The translations under genes were made by a program, and so were the position numbers. This document shows, in pieces, positions 53,701 to 63,720 of a stretch of 64,000 nucleotides of DNA. A model generated the notes under the pieces. The model had not been told where the DNA came from and did no database searches. It saw nothing but the letters and a program-made list of their open reading frames with translations. This stretch comes from Zoroaster sp. YZ-2022 (lineage: Eukaryota > Echinodermata > Asteroidea > Forcipulatida > Zoroasteridae). Within the stretch, counting starts at the first letter, position 1. Each line of letters opens with the position of its first letter. Location of the stretch: assembly GCA_029582265.1 (NCBI GenBank), contig CM055821.1, forward strand, positions 44,893,694 through 44,957,693. Direction: 5' to 3'.

Positions 53701-56700
53701 AATTTTTCAAGCTTTTGCGAAAGTTCTATTTTTAAAAAATAAGAAATAATACTGTCATTAATATAGCACCTAATCCAAATGTTACACAGCGCTTCAATGC
53801 ATTTTGCTGCAATTCCAGAAACACTGGGGCAAGTCCCTTCTCTTTCGCGACAAGTGTCCTGGTTTTGATCTAGTCTATGTATCTGCAGCCTTCTTTAAGT
53901 TTCCTTAATAAAAAAAAACAACAACTTGCGTTTCTCAATATGGTCTTAAAATTAGTACAAAAGATACGTTTATGCTGTTTAACAGCCAAAGGTATGAAAA
54001 TGATTGCATAGCTAATGAAATGCTTACAATTAATAGCTGTAAAATTTGGACAGGCCCAATTTAGGTACTAGAATTGTTTTCTTTCTAAATTTAGTTCAGT
54101 CAGTGAGTAGGTTAATATACTATCCACCATAAACAAAGCACACTATGGTTAAGTACAAGTTTTATTTTTTTTAAAGGAGAGACATCTAGGCTTCACTCAC
54201 ATACTGCTGTCACTACGCTAACTAGGTTTTTACCGACAAGAGTAGAGTGAATGGGGAAGAGTACAGCCTGGCTGGGGGTATGTCTATTGCAGGCAGAGAA
54301 AAGGTGGGTGTCATGTCTCTTAAAAGACAATAGTTTATGGAGCTGGTCAAATGCACCTCACTCCCACCCCCCAGATTTGGTTTGACCAAAGGTTATTTGA
54401 CTAACATACCCCTAGCCAGGCTTTGCACTACATCAAATAATATGGGCTTTACCCCACGCCATCTGAATGGGTACAATGTTGATGGTTACACAGAGGTACC
54501 TTAACGATGGCTGGTTAACTATGGTGACGTAATTTTCATTGGCAAAGCGATCTGATATCACTGAGCAACACCAGTGTTTTAACTAAACATCCCCCGCGCC
54601 AAACGGGTTGTATGCTCTGAGTAGTGCCTTAACTGGCGGGAAGCTATGCCTATAGAAACTTGGGTTAATAGGATGAGAATGATCAGACGCTGATACGCAC
54701 CCTCCTTCATCGTCCGATTCCCGCCCCTTCAATTTGTTCAGGAGCCTGGTGCTACTACGACGGACCGACGCCCGGAGCTTGGACAGTGAGCCGCTACGTT
54801 TCAGACCGTTCTCATTCTGAAGTTATTGGGAAGTTTAAACGAACAGGATAAAAAAAACACATTCCAAAACAAGTTCAGAGAGTTTGACTTATCTACAACA
54901 GAGAAAGAGGCAGGAGAGTTGAGAAAATGGAATAAGTTGAATAACCTCAACAAAGTGATGTCAAATGATAAAAGAATGTGCAGCATACGTAATTTCATGC
55001 AATACAGGCTGAAAGGAAAGAGATTAAAATATGATCTGAAAAGGAAATTGCATTTCAATGATCAAGAAACCTGCAGGGTGTTTTGGCGGGTTTTATGCAG
55101 TTAAAATACTCTCATACATTCTCATCCCATTCATAAAAAAAAACACACATGCGTTTCCTTTGGACTATTATTTACATTAACGATACAGTTACACCCAAAA
55201 TGAAGTTTTCCAAACTGCAAACTTGAATGCAGTTTTCTAAACTTCATTCATAATACCATCGACAGTTCTGACTGGTTGTGAGCTGCTCATGTGGCCATGT
55301 TTAATTTAAAGGCAAAGGGCACAAGGCAATGTAACAGAGCAGCCCCCAAATCAGTAAAATGTCAAAAAACTTAAGTCATGTGATTGTGCCTGCGTCTCTT
55401 GTTTAGAAACAGACTGACAGACTACAAGTATCATTGGTTAGCCATATATAAGTAGCACCTCATAGTTGACCGCCAAATCTAATACAATACAAACATGCAT
55501 ATAATAATTCACCGTTTAAATTTCACAAATCTAGTGAACAAGTTCATACACACACAGTCTAGACACAGGTGTCAATACCACTTTAATGCCAAGACCATGA
55601 ACAAGCACAAACATTTATGGATACCGGTGTTGTATTTTGAGATTACATGGATGAGTATTTCACCATAAAACTACATAGAATTAGAATACAAAGGTTGCTG
55701 TGTAGCTACTTATTCAGAGCCAATCAGGGTTTTATGGCCATCATTTAGCGCACCTATAGTCCATGAACACTAGGCCAAATGTTATTTGAACAGTACCTTT
55801 GTATTCCCTTACAGTTAAACAAAATAAAAATGTACAGTTTACCTGTATAATATTTATCACATACATTTACCACAAAATTTCAATGACTCCCGTACACTTA
55901 CAATGTAGCAAACTGATTAACACACCAAGTCTGAGTGATATTTCATTGGTGTCAGAAGTGGGATTGACTGATGAAACACTGGTGTCAGAAGTGGGATAGA
56001 CAGTATCTAAATTAGACACCTTTGAGAGAAGGGTTGAAACCCTTTTTCTGCTTTAAAGGGGGACTGACATGGATTTAAATCAAACAGTTAAATATGTGAT
56101 CGTTTTATTCTTTTATATCAGTAAAAGATCAATAAAATTTTTGTTTTGTGTTTTTATTGTTTTTGAGAGTGTTATTTTACCATTGTAAAAATGTCCCCCA
56201 CTTTTACGCCCTGCACGGAGGAGCTGTTCGTGACGTCATGTCGGGAAGAGAAATTCGGCTCAAAACTCGGCTCAAAATGATCGCTGCACAAAACTATGTG
56301 AGCCGATGGACCTGACCACTTTACTCTTGTCAGTCGAACTTTGCTCGTCCAAATATGGCGATTTTTGGGTCACTTGGGAACAGATGAAGGCTAACACCGT
56401 CTTTGGTGGTGTTGCTGCATCCTGCAGAAACACATCTTCCCGGCATTTTATTAGTTCCAGAAACAAAAATCACGGAAGAAATGAAATCGACGCTACGTGT
56501 GTGAAACGTTTGTATGTATATGTACATCATGTACACATCGGATCTTCCCGACCTTACGTCACATATCTTATGCAAATGAAGCTTCCACCATGGGGCGGGG
56601 TTGCCTCCTCCAAACACTTCAAACATTGTTTTAAAATACTTGTACTCAGAAATCAATGATTAAATAGACACAGGTGGGTCTCAAAAACAATATTTTATTA

Positions 56701-58763
56701 CACAACGCCTTAAGTACACACACAATAAAGGATGTCAGTCCCCCTTTAAGGGAAGACATACCTTTCTAGAACTGGAAGATTGGCCTTCACTCGGGAGTGA
56801 TGAGGAATTTGTTTAATTTTAAAGGATTGGAAGACACCCCCATAAAAACGTCTTATTTAATCACTGTAGTGTAGTTATTTTCAAATAGAAATTTTGAATT
56901 GTGTACAAGAAAACTTTGTGAATAGTAAAACCATGTTATAGGGTATATCTTGAGGATGTACATCTATGTAAAGGCAGTTAAGCCTCAACAGTATAATACT
57001 GAGATAGATAGATAGAATATATAGAATATCTACTTGTAACATGCTGCAATAAAATAACAACTACAACAAACGATGCAACATTCTGGGCAGAAAGATGCAT
57101 CACTCCCAAAAGTGATCTCTTCCAAACGGCCAGACTAGGTGCACTTTTTTGAATTTACAAAATAAAAATTAAAGGCTTCTATTAGTGCAGCTAATGTGAC
57201 CTTTACACAATCATTGTCCTGGGTGCCCGACCCACCCCCCCCCTTCCAGCTGAAAGGAATCATGGCTATATTATACCCTAAAAATACCTGTAGTTGTCTG
57301 AAGAACAGACTTAACATCATTTACATAAAACCCATCAAACACACACAAAAACAACAACACATGTTTAATTTTGGTTATCGAGCGTGTTAATTTTTAGCAT
57401 GCATCTTTTTCTGGGAATTTCTCATTTATATTTTTCAGCCATTTTTGTTATGCATTGGTACATGGTTGGCTTAAGGTGATGATGCACATGCATACAGTAC
57501 ATGTACTGCAGGAATCATACATTTTTTTCCCTAGCTTTTTAAAGAAAGTACGCCTTTTAAAGAAGGTAACATTTTCATCATTGTTTTGCATCATTTCTGG
57601 AAGTGGTCTTGTATAAGTGACCGTGTAGAATAAAATCATGCAAAAAATTATGATCCCTTGGGACAATAAAGAATATTAAAAACTGACCAGAGAAAGTATC
57701 AGCCCAAAGAGATCTCACATTTCTGAGAAAATTATGAAAATTTGTTTAGTGTTAGAACAAAATAATAATTAAACCTACATGTACATGTATATTTCATGAA
57801 ACAGTTACATAGCCGGTAATAAAAAATAATCCTTGTTTTACCAAAATCTGTAGCAAACACAGGAAAATCATACGCAATGTTTTGCTATTTTTCAGCAGGG
57901 CAAAACTGAAGTGCGTTTAGGGAAGTAATATTATTTTACAAACTGCATTTTTTCAATGGAAATAACACAAATTTCCTTCAGTAAAAAGTAAACAAAACAA
58001 AAATAACTTGAAAATAAAAAAAACAGAACAAAAAACGGTCAAAACAAATACAAACAAGACACAAATATTGAAAATATTTTTTGGTATCAATCAGGACAAG
58101 ATTGCTTCTCCATAACTGAGCAACAAATATTGATGCATATAATGAACGAGATGAACATGAAAATATGTCCCATACAATTATATCACTTGTGTTTTTGTAT
58201 TTAAAAAAACCATCAATAGATAAATGCCACTGCTTAAAAGCATGGCATGCTGTAATTTTTCTGTCTATTTCTATAAATAAAAAATTTCAGAATTATTCAT
58301 CAGCCTTTGGCTTAAAATATTTCCACACGAGAGAAGTATACATGTAAGATAAACCCGAGTCTAATATTTTGTGGGCACTTGAAAATAAAATTGGAATTTC
58401 ATTATCTTTGTTCAATCAATTCATTTTTTTTTTTCAGGGAGATTTCTCTCTTATTATTTTACCTTGGTACAGAATTTATCAAATATGCTGCAAATTAAAA
58501 ACACGTTAATGTTAGTTAACGTAAGAGAAATTTCATTAAATTGAGATTTGCTCGATTCAAGCAATTTCATCTTTCCAAGATAACCTTCTGTGGAAGTAGG
58601 AAAAACCTGAGGCAATTGAATAATTGTGCCCATGCATTCTGATGCAACTCGTATCAGGCCAGTATAGGCATGCATGGACGTCACTATCGAGCGTGCATAC
58701 ATTACTGTGTACTGTACACTCACACCAGTCATGTTAATAATAGAAAGTCTTGTAGAATCTCCG
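38705..58763 (-). CDS. Unidentified gene 2: chain of small phase-compatible exons
   Basis: Exons 58763-58724, 54816-54701, 45050-44999, 43752-43677, 40681-40633, 40453-40384 and 38752-38705 join in phase without stops (451 bases, about 150 residues). The product has STRLSIINMTG, then a basic Ser-rich helix (LKRSGSLSKLRASVRRSSTR then LLNKLKGRESDDEG), MKRASSMSVLTSRGNDD, RGRVGSHDNLSSRRQT, and a Cys-containing tail (EYKILCKDVCGKALDDIGNY). R-x-x-S sites suggest basophilic-kinase phosphorylation and the basic amphipathic stretch could bind lipid or calmodulin; both are inference. I do not recognise the family. Start and stop were not found, and exons could be missing between those listed. The three 5' exons after the first are the most secure. 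Confidence 0.5.
38889..39205. mobile_element. TTAA-flanked MITE, family A, copy 3
   Basis: The best preserved copy: TTAACCCTCCTACTCTAGCT to CATAGGAGGGTTAA, 317 bases, no coding capacity. Confidence 0.85.
40384..40453 (-). CDS. Gene 2, candidate exon f
   Basis: Acceptor GGAGTCATATCAG, donor TGG|GTGATA (weak). Encodes AAEYKILCKDVCGKALDDIG and NYW; 70 bases, exactly the phase needed between exons e and g. Confidence 0.42.
40633..40681 (-). CDS. Gene 2, candidate exon e
   Basis: Acceptor GAGGTCTTCAG, donor CTG|GTGTAT. In the frame set by exon d it reads GKAMYFKETGSSRPN. The opposite strand and another frame are also open here, so support is modest. Confidence 0.35.
41475..41785. mobile_element. 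Foldback element centred near 41630
   Basis: TACAAATCCATGTGGCCAAA at the left recurs reverse-complemented at the right (TTTGGTCACATGGATTTGTA). Arms continue to the centre AAGGTCTACAGACCTT. Imperfect palindrome of about 310 bases, non-coding. Confidence 0.78.
41822..41956. repeat. 45-bp minisatellite, three copies
   Basis: Units begin CCACTAGGTGACTCTAATGG; the first two are identical and the third has a few changes. The Ser/Pro/Ile repeat frame on the minus strand is a by-product. Confidence 0.93.
42313..42890. repeat. Diverged direct duplication with a MITE in the first copy
   Basis: TTACGAAAAAGAAGTTA..., GAGGGATGATCATGTGT and CTATGAAAAAATGGGGG occur in the same order at 42357-42660 and 42735-42890. 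The first copy has an extra 146-base insert at 42408-42553. Confidence 0.72.
42408..42553. mobile_element. MITE with CAGGCATGCA ends
   Basis: CAGGCATGCATTTTT at the left and AAAGTTGCATGCCTG at the right are inverted repeats. Absent from the parallel copy downstream, which marks it as an insertion. CAGG-type ends are compatible with hAT. Confidence 0.68.
43677..43752 (-). CDS. Gene 2, exon d
   Basis: Acceptor CCCTCCTTACAG, donor ACAG|GTAACT. Encodes AGPPIQLSQRGRVGSHDNLS and SRRQT, ending in phase 1. Ser/Arg-rich, with RVGSHDNLSSR as a likely phosphorylation patch. Confidence 0.6.
44001..44175 (+). mobile_element. tRNA-derived SINE, 3' truncated
   Basis: Head with A box (TGGCGGAGTGGTCTGG) and B box (GGGTTCGTATCC) as in tRNA-Ser/Leu, then the family body GAATTGCTTCTCTCCACCCA and GGAATATAAATGGG. 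The body ends early and no ATT tail is present. Confidence 0.7.
44570..44719. mobile_element. hAT-like 150-bp MITE
   Basis: CAGGGGCCAATTTTATAGAG at the left and ATATGAAATTGGGCCCTG at the right are inverted repeats. TTTGGCTGGTA segments are inverted inside. Related sequence at 44200-44340 and 18895-19070. Non-coding. Confidence 0.72.
44999..45050 (-). CDS. Gene 2, exon c
   Basis: Acceptor GCTTTATACAG, donor GAT|GTAAGT. Encodes MKRASSMSVLTSRGNDD. The leading C completes a Gly codon begun in exon b. Confidence 0.6.
45281..45336. repeat. Hairpin repeat
   Basis: ACCTGTGTATAGTGGACAC and GTGTCCACATTATACAGGT form a 19-base stem with two mismatches around an 18-base loop. Probably a very short MITE. 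Confidence 0.75.
45360..47022. other. Intron sequence of gene 2: nothing else supported
   Basis: AT-rich. Short frames (for example 46004-46279, 46555-46788) have no domain or splice support. Confidence 0.45.
47023..47118 (-). CDS. Possible terminal exon (low confidence)
   Basis: Behind a good acceptor (CCACACCTTATATTTAG) a frame of 31 residues, SLWNASAKESARREQWLKIQ then KLPMDLLRMNQ, ends in TGA. In phase 0 it could follow the exon at 58724-58763 as an alternative end of gene 2, or belong to another gene. A second frame is also open. Confidence 0.28.
   Translation of the reverse strand, partial: SLWNASAKESARREQWLKIQKLPMDLLRMNQ
47120..49850. other. Intron sequence of gene 2: nothing else supported
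   Basis: Contains a G tract near 48366, C tracts near 48655 and a loose inverted repeat (CCATCCAAAGTTGTCAACAT near 48604 and ATGGTGACAACTTTGGACTG near 48811) that may be a small MITE. Confidence 0.45.
49855..50060. mobile_element. TTAAGGGAAGG-ended MITE, right end
   Basis: Ends ACCAATGTTGTACCTTCCCT then TTAA, the reverse of the ends at 8318 and 9377. The body (TTTGAATTTAGGAGAGAGTA) matches 1350-1470. T2/Kolobok-like by its TTAA border; the left end is unclear. Confidence 0.5.
50177..50250. repeat. 23-bp tandem repeat
   Basis: Three full copies of CACTGAAACTGCACAATATA-TGA followed by a partial one. Confidence 0.93.
50246..50632. repeat. About 140-bp tandem repeat, nearly three copies
   Basis: Units share AGGCCGTT.C.ATATTCTC, ACAACATCCCGCTTACTAGA and TTTTCTGAAATCAC. 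The third is truncated. It directly follows the 23-bp repeat. Confidence 0.82.
50636..50725. mobile_element. 90-bp TTAACCCTAAC-family mini-element
   Basis: TTAACCCTAACTCCCTAG at the left is exactly inverted at the right (CTAGGGAGTTAGGGTTAA). The shortest complete member of the family; interior GGAGGATTTTGAAGGATTTT. Confidence 0.83.
51819..52229. mobile_element. hAT-like MITE with 8-bp target duplication
   Basis: AGGCCTCCCAG and CTGGGAGGCCT are the terminal inverted repeats. Flanking TCAAATAC and GCAAATAC agree in 7 of 8 bases. The interior repeats a TTTTTATAGGTTT motif several times. Confidence 0.75.
52230..54700. other. Intron sequence of gene 2: nothing else supported
   Basis: AT-rich. 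A plus-strand stretch at 53118-53177 looks exon-like but was not accepted (see rejected items). Confidence 0.45.
54701..54816 (-). CDS. Gene 2, exon b (basic Ser-rich helix)
   Basis: Acceptor CCCAATAACTTCAG, donor GG|GTGCGT. Only one frame is open: NENGLKRSGSLSKLRASVRR then SSTRLLNKLKGRESDDEG. The GC-rich codon use stands out from the AT-rich flanks, supporting real coding sequence. Confidence 0.72.
56053..56749 (-). mobile_element. Kolobok/T2-like TTAA element carrying a THAP domain
   Basis: TTAAAGGGGGACTGACAT at 56053-56070 and ATGTCAGTCCCCCTTTAA at 56732-56749 are exact inverted repeats with TTAA borders. TTAA targets and THAP domains are both known for Kolobok transposons; here only the THAP part remains, so the copy is non-autonomous. 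Confidence 0.78.
56240..56446 (-). pseudogene. THAP-type zinc finger with one frameshift
   Basis: Starts MPGRCVSAGCSNTTKDGVSL then HLFPSDPK: the C..C pair and FP of a C2CH THAP domain. After a one-base shift in an A-run near 56365 the frame continues IWTSKVRLTRVKWSG and VLCSDHFEPS, with the conserved Trp and the final C..H. The Met sits in AAAATGCC. Site-specific DNA binding is the expected role. Confidence 0.82.
56750..58723. other. Intron sequence of gene 2: no other gene supported
   Basis: AT-rich with GATA repeats near 57003 and a C tract near 57233. The minus-strand open frame 58454-58918 is hydrophobic and unsupported, apart from the small exon at 58724-58763 inside it. Confidence 0.45.
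58724..58763 (-). CDS. Gene 2, candidate exon a
   Basis: Acceptor TTGATTGATTTCAG and donor GGT|GTGAGT are both strong. The 40-base exon reads GDSTRLSIINMTG and ends in phase 0, matching exon b. A preceding exon must end in phase 2. Confidence 0.52.
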
Positions 58764-58918
58764 CTGAAATCAATCAAAGTCAATACAGTAAATCGGAAAA
58801 TAATTTCGAAGCTGAACAAGGGTACATCAAAACAAAATTGAAACAAAAAACACCAAGTATACAAATAAAGCATTCCTTTCGCACCTGAAATAAAATAAAT
58901 TGTCAACAAAAACCACAA

Positions 58919-60160
58919 AAATTAACATTAAGTGCAGGGATGCTTAAAATGCACGAAATGTATAAGAAAAAATAATGTTTTGGCAGTGTGGTTTGACAAA
59001 TGATTATTTTTCATCAGATGCTGGCAAGATGGACTATCAGCTGAATGCTATAAATATGACATGCTGTAGGAAGAAGGGTTATGATGGCTAAATAAAACAG
59101 TTTGCAAAACATATGTATGCAGTAATGCATACTGTATGGAAAATGTTAAGTGTTTATGTAGAAACAAATAAGATAACCTTATTTTTTTTGGCTATATTAC
59201 CAGCAATTTCTTTTCTAATTAAAAATTGCTATTTTGCATAAAGACAGGAAAACAGACACTCTAACATTTATATTTCACAACATCATTGTCAGAAGTATGG
59301 CTTAACAGTAATTACGTGCCAAAGCTAATTGTGCGTTACCCGAGACTGTTAAACCATGTTTCTGAAAATGTTATGGTTTTGCATTTGAAAAATATAATAG
59401 TACACTCTTTGCATGAAATATTGAACATACTTTTGATTATGAAATCACTGATAATTGCTGCATTAAACCAGTTTGGGAAATAATGCGTCATGTTTCTATA
59501 ATGGAATGGTTCAATAATTTTGTTGGTAGGAAGGTTTCACATGATGAGTATCAATAATGGATTAAATCAAAATTGTAACATTTGGCAGAATGAAATAGGT
59601 TTGCAGTTTCTCTGTGCATGGTTTGTGGTGAAATGATGAATAGGGAAAATTAATTGGACAGAATCATGAAGTTAGAAATTCAATCTTCTTTGGTGTTAAA
59701 AGATTCATGTACACGTTAAGACAAATGGGCATGGTAAGGCCAGTCAAACAAAAACTCAACCCAAAATGCCTTCTTTCTCTAAAATACGTCAGAAATGTTT
59801 TTTTAAAATTTGTTTAAATATAAAAATTGTATGTTTATGAAGAAACCAAAGCTATCACTGTAAAAGGAGGTTACACTTTTGGTAAACTGCTTCTAAGAGT
59901 ATGCTTTCTTTCTTAGGAATGTTAGCAACCGGTAAACATTTCAGCTTATTATGTTTGTGTGGTTGACAAAATTGTGAAACTGAATTCAAATTTGAGTATT
60001 CATTCTAATGTAGAATCTATATCTTAGGTAGTCAAAGATTCAGTCAAGAAATTATTTCATTGATTTTTATTAAAATGATTCCACTTATTAGACAGGGATA
60101 TTTTGTGAGATTTTTCCTACTACCATCAACTTTATACCAGTTATATTATATATGTGTAAC
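58919..60160. other. No supported gene
   Basis: AT-rich. The stretch 59880-60010 resembles the repeat at 49855-50060 in reverse. Confidence 0.45.
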
Positions 60161-60164
60161 CTTT

Positions 60165-60425
60165 AACCTTAACCCTACCTCCCTAGGTATTCTGGCTAGG
60201 AACCTTCCTGAATTCATCAGTGCACTTTTGGAAACATGCCCTTATCTTCAAAGTGCACCATGCATTTTCGTTGATCTTTCATATTCAGCACTTATGGCCT
60301 GTACTTCTTGCCAGGTAGTAATTTTGGCCCATTTGAAGAATTGAAAGTACCAATTTCCAGCATTGCTGAATTCTTCCCAAAAAAGTACCACTTGGAGGAT
60401 TTTGCAGGATTTAGTATTATATTCA
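60165..60425. mobile_element. TTAACCCTAAC-family MITE, copy
   Basis: Begins TTAACCCTACCTCCCTAGG and TATTCTGGCTAGGAACC. The interior matches 11338-11595 in reverse. The right terminus is lost after CTTGGAGGATTTTGCAGG. Confidence 0.68.
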
Positions 60426-60429
60426 TACG

Positions 60430-61625
60430 CTTGGATGATTTTTATCCACGGCATGGGCTTCTGTGTATGAAATTACATGAAATGCCGCTAGTGAAAATTA
60501 GGTTAATTAGACCATAACCAGATGGTTCAGGACAATTATTAATCCTGATAATTATGGCCTTTGAAGTGAAAGAAATAATGCGGTTCTTTGGGTTGAGTTT
60601 TTGTTACAAACATGCCTTGTTTCTTAGAAATACAGCAACATCAGTTCATGTGCATTGCTATGTACATGTACATATACATGTACATATGTATGCATTTCAA
60701 TAGTGACAAACGAACACTTAGTCACAACTAAGTCTCTCAGTCCATTGAAAAACATAAAAAGAAAAGAAGGAATTATTTATGTACAGTAAAGTGACTGTTA
60801 ACAATTACATTAATATGATCAAATTAACAATGTGCACAGTAATGTAAGATAAGTTATAGATGAGGCAAGTAATAATAGAATATGTGTGTGGTATAGAACT
60901 AGAGTATTTGTGACCAGCAATGGCGTGATTATTCATGTCAAGGAAGCTTTATGATTTAATTTTTTTATTTTATTGTAGCACCAATTTAACTGTTCACTTT
61001 TAAATCAAATTATGCATTCAAGGCACATACACGAATATCATCTGATTGGGTATAAATGGGCAATATTAAGTGGCAGTTACGATGGAAATTTAACAAAAAA
61101 TGGATCATAAATGAAAACAATTTTAAAGTAATGACTAGCAATACATAATTAATTTTCACAAGAAAACACATGACGATTTGACATCTTTTTTTGAATTTTG
61201 AAATGTCACTTAATAAAGTTGTATGCGACAAGTCTGATCAGTATTGTCGCATTTTTTCTTCCACAGAATTAAAACAAATTCATCTTAAAGTCTGTGTGTC
61301 CCTTTGAGCTGCCTTGAGCAGGGGCAGAGGATAGTTATTACCGTTAAGTGAATGTATTTTGATCGGGAAAAATAGCAAAGAGGGACACCAACTGACAGAC
61401 AACCAATCAATGTTCCCAGCTATTCAAAATTGTGGTATATGTTAGAGAATGTCACATACATTTTGTATTAAAATTCTAGTTGAAATTTACGTGAACACAT
61501 GGTGGGAAAGCTACAAGTACAGAGAGTATATCCAAACTGAACAAAATATCTGGGAATTAGATTGTCAAAGAACTGGATAATCCAGTAAGTAGCACCCCCG
61601 AACAAAGATAATGACACAATTGGGT
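60430..61625. other. No supported gene
   Basis: AT-rich, with an alternating TACATGTACATATACATGTA segment near 60660. Confidence 0.45.
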
Positions 61626-61627
61626 GA

Positions 61628-61700
61628 CCACTAGATAGCTCAGTTGGTAGAGCACCAATACAGTAATCCAGAGGTGGCAGGTTCAATTCCCACTCGAGGC
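61628..61700 (+). pseudogene. tRNA-like pseudogene
   Basis: A box TAGCTCAGTTGGTAGAGCA and B box GGTTCAATTCC are spaced as in a tRNA. The sequence ends CTCGAGGCA, followed by TTTTATTTT. Only 5 of 7 acceptor pairs and 3 of 5 T-stem pairs form, and the anticodon arm is poor, so it is not a functional tRNA. It may be a SINE head or retro-pseudogene. Confidence 0.7.
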
Positions 61701-61768
61701 AATTTTATTTTGTTCACTCTCAAAAATTTACAGTAAATATACACCCTACGTATATCAAATGGGAAGCT

Positions 61769-62435
61769 TTAATCCTCCTACTCTAGCTGCACTTTAGGTT
61801 CAAGTGTAGCTATAGAGGTAAAAAACCAGTCAACTGCCTGTTTTGAATGTTAATAATAATAATAATAATAATAATAATGTGTGGACTTATATAGCGCACG
61901 TATCCACCAACTGAGTGGTGCTCAAGGCGCATTATATTATTACCCCTGCTCATAAGGCTCATAAGGCTCATAAATCACTCCTGAAACCATCTCAGCTCCC
62001 TGGGGAGTATACAGCTCAATTGCTGCCATTACAGCGCATATAGGGCTAATCAACCAACTCTGCCCTCACAGGTACCCATTTAACCCCTGGGTGGAGAGAA
62101 GCAATTATGGTTAAGTGTCTTGCTCAAGGACACAAGTGTCACGGCCGGGATTCAAACCCACATTCTGCTGCTAACACCAGAACTTGAGTCCAGTAAGCTA
62201 GACCGCTCGGCCACACAGGGACATTTTTGATTGGGTTTACTGTCATTTTGACCACCCTGAACAATACCAGACAATGCGTTTACCAGTCAGAAACAGTTGA
62301 CTCATTTTTGACGTGTAAATACACTACACGTAAGGTTTGACAGTGTTTGACGTTTAAGTGCACCAGATACTTTGGCAAGTACATGTATATCAACATTTTG
62401 ACTGATTTTGACCCTTGTAGTAGTAGGAGGGTGAA
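61769..62435. mobile_element. TTAA-flanked MITE, family A, copy 4, split by a SINE
   Basis: TTTAATCCTCCTACTCTAGC at the left; GTAGTAGGAGGGTGAA at the right. Between CTGCCTGTTTTGAATGTT and CACACAGGGACATTTTTG the SINE at 61851-62213 replaces about 12 bases found in other copies. Confidence 0.8.
61851..62213 (-). mobile_element. Full-length tRNA-derived SINE
   Basis: On the minus strand: head TGGCCGAGCGGTCTAGC (A box) and GGGTTTGAATCCCGG (B box) as in tRNA-Leu/Ser, then AAGACACTTAACC, the CTTCTCTCCACCCAGGGG body, and a 3' end GAGCACCACTCAGTTGGTGG ATACGTGCGC with an ATT tail. The B box would allow Pol III transcription. The 3' end resembles that of the L2-like LINE at 12739-13174. Confidence 0.87.
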
Positions 62436-62439
62436 TTAA

Positions 62440-63380
62440 AACAAAATACACGTACATTGTAGATAGCGTGATGATGGTTAATGTTAAGAGCTGCATGCTA
62501 CAAAAAAGAAATTTCAAGTTAGTATCGGGCAATGTCAGCTATGGTAAAAAGTTGAAGTAATAGGTGGGGGCTTGGTGGGCTGATGCAATTGTCATCAAGA
62601 AAACATTTAGCAACAAAACTGTTTAAGGCTTAAGACCCTGGTGTATGACATTCCCCAATTACAATTCAAATGTGAAATTGTTCCTTATATAACAGCTATT
62701 CCATGTACTGTTATCGACCCACGTTCAAGTTTATTACCAGCCAATGAAATCTTTGTAGTGTTCAAGATCAAGTGTGCTCAACATCTACATGAACCCTGGT
62801 CATAACAGCAGCAGGGGGAGTGTAATACTGTAAAGGTAACTGCGGGTTGATGAAAACTACTGTAACTATTCTACGTATTATGGTACATGTAAGATCACGG
62901 AGTAACAACTATAATTGGGCTAAACTTTTGTTTGCTGGATCAGCAGTTTCTAAGGCCGTGTGTGTTTTTGGTTATTTCGGGAACTGGATACTCGAAATTG
63001 GAAATCTCCGGAGACTCGGGAACCCGTACAATTTTGTAAAAACACGTAAATACTCCCAAATGTATGAAATAACCAATACAAACACAAGTTTCTCGTGTTT
63101 TTAGAGTCACAATAAATGTGGACTTACTGTAATAATTTTCCCGCCTCTATATTAAAAACAACTCGTAGCATCCCCATTCCCCATACTTATACAAAAACAA
63201 CTGTCTGTGAAAGGCTGTCGGCAAATGTTACTTCTAAAGCCTTTATCCAAGGTTTTTTTTTTCATTTTGTTATAAAAAAAAATATTAAATTTAAAAAAAA
63301 ATCTGAGGCTTCCATTTGTTTGGCTTAAATAAATGTTCAGTCGGAATTTTAAAGTCGTTTACGTGTAATTGGAACCGAAA
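62440..63380. other. No supported gene
   Basis: AT-rich. A 19-base stretch at 63124-63142 has good splice signals on the minus strand, but it is too short to accept as an exon. Confidence 0.45.
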
Positions 63381-63399
63381 AATGGAACTGGGTAATGAC

Positions 63400-63720
63400 A
63401 ATTTCGGTTGGGTATCCGAGTACCCGGCACAGCCTTGGCGGTTTCCAATATCGCTTCTCTCCTTTTACCGGCATACACTTTAGTGAATTTTACCCACATA
63501 GGATGAGCATGGAAATTTCCCATAAACTTGTGTACAAAAATTGTACTGATAAATTTTGGGAACCCCAAAATGTTATCAGTGATATTTACGTGTACTAGTT
63601 TATGGGGATTTACCATTCTTATCCTCCTTGTGCAAGAATCCCTAAAACGTGTATTCAGAAATTCTGGGATAAATAACCCTCTCGAGAAACCCCCATTATT
63701 GTTGAATACACTTTTGTGTA
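63400..63720. mobile_element. Long imperfect hairpin, foldback element
   Basis: The centre TTTTGGGAACCCCAAAA is at about 63562. Arms pair over roughly 150 bases (for example CCCATAAACTTGTGTAC with GTGTACTAGTTTATGGG). Long open frames on both strands reflect the symmetry, not genes. Confidence 0.7.

Noticed and set aside
54826..55104. Plus-strand open frame of 92 codons
   Set aside because: AT-driven Lys/Asn-rich frame opposite the intron next to gene 2 exon b. No domain and no splice context.
58454..58918. Minus-strand open frame of 154 codons
   Set aside because: Hydrophobic low-complexity composition; only the 40-base segment with strong splice sites was kept.
63124..63142. 19-base micro-exon upstream of gene 2 exon a
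   Set aside because: Its phase would fit, but the length is too short to accept without transcript evidence.
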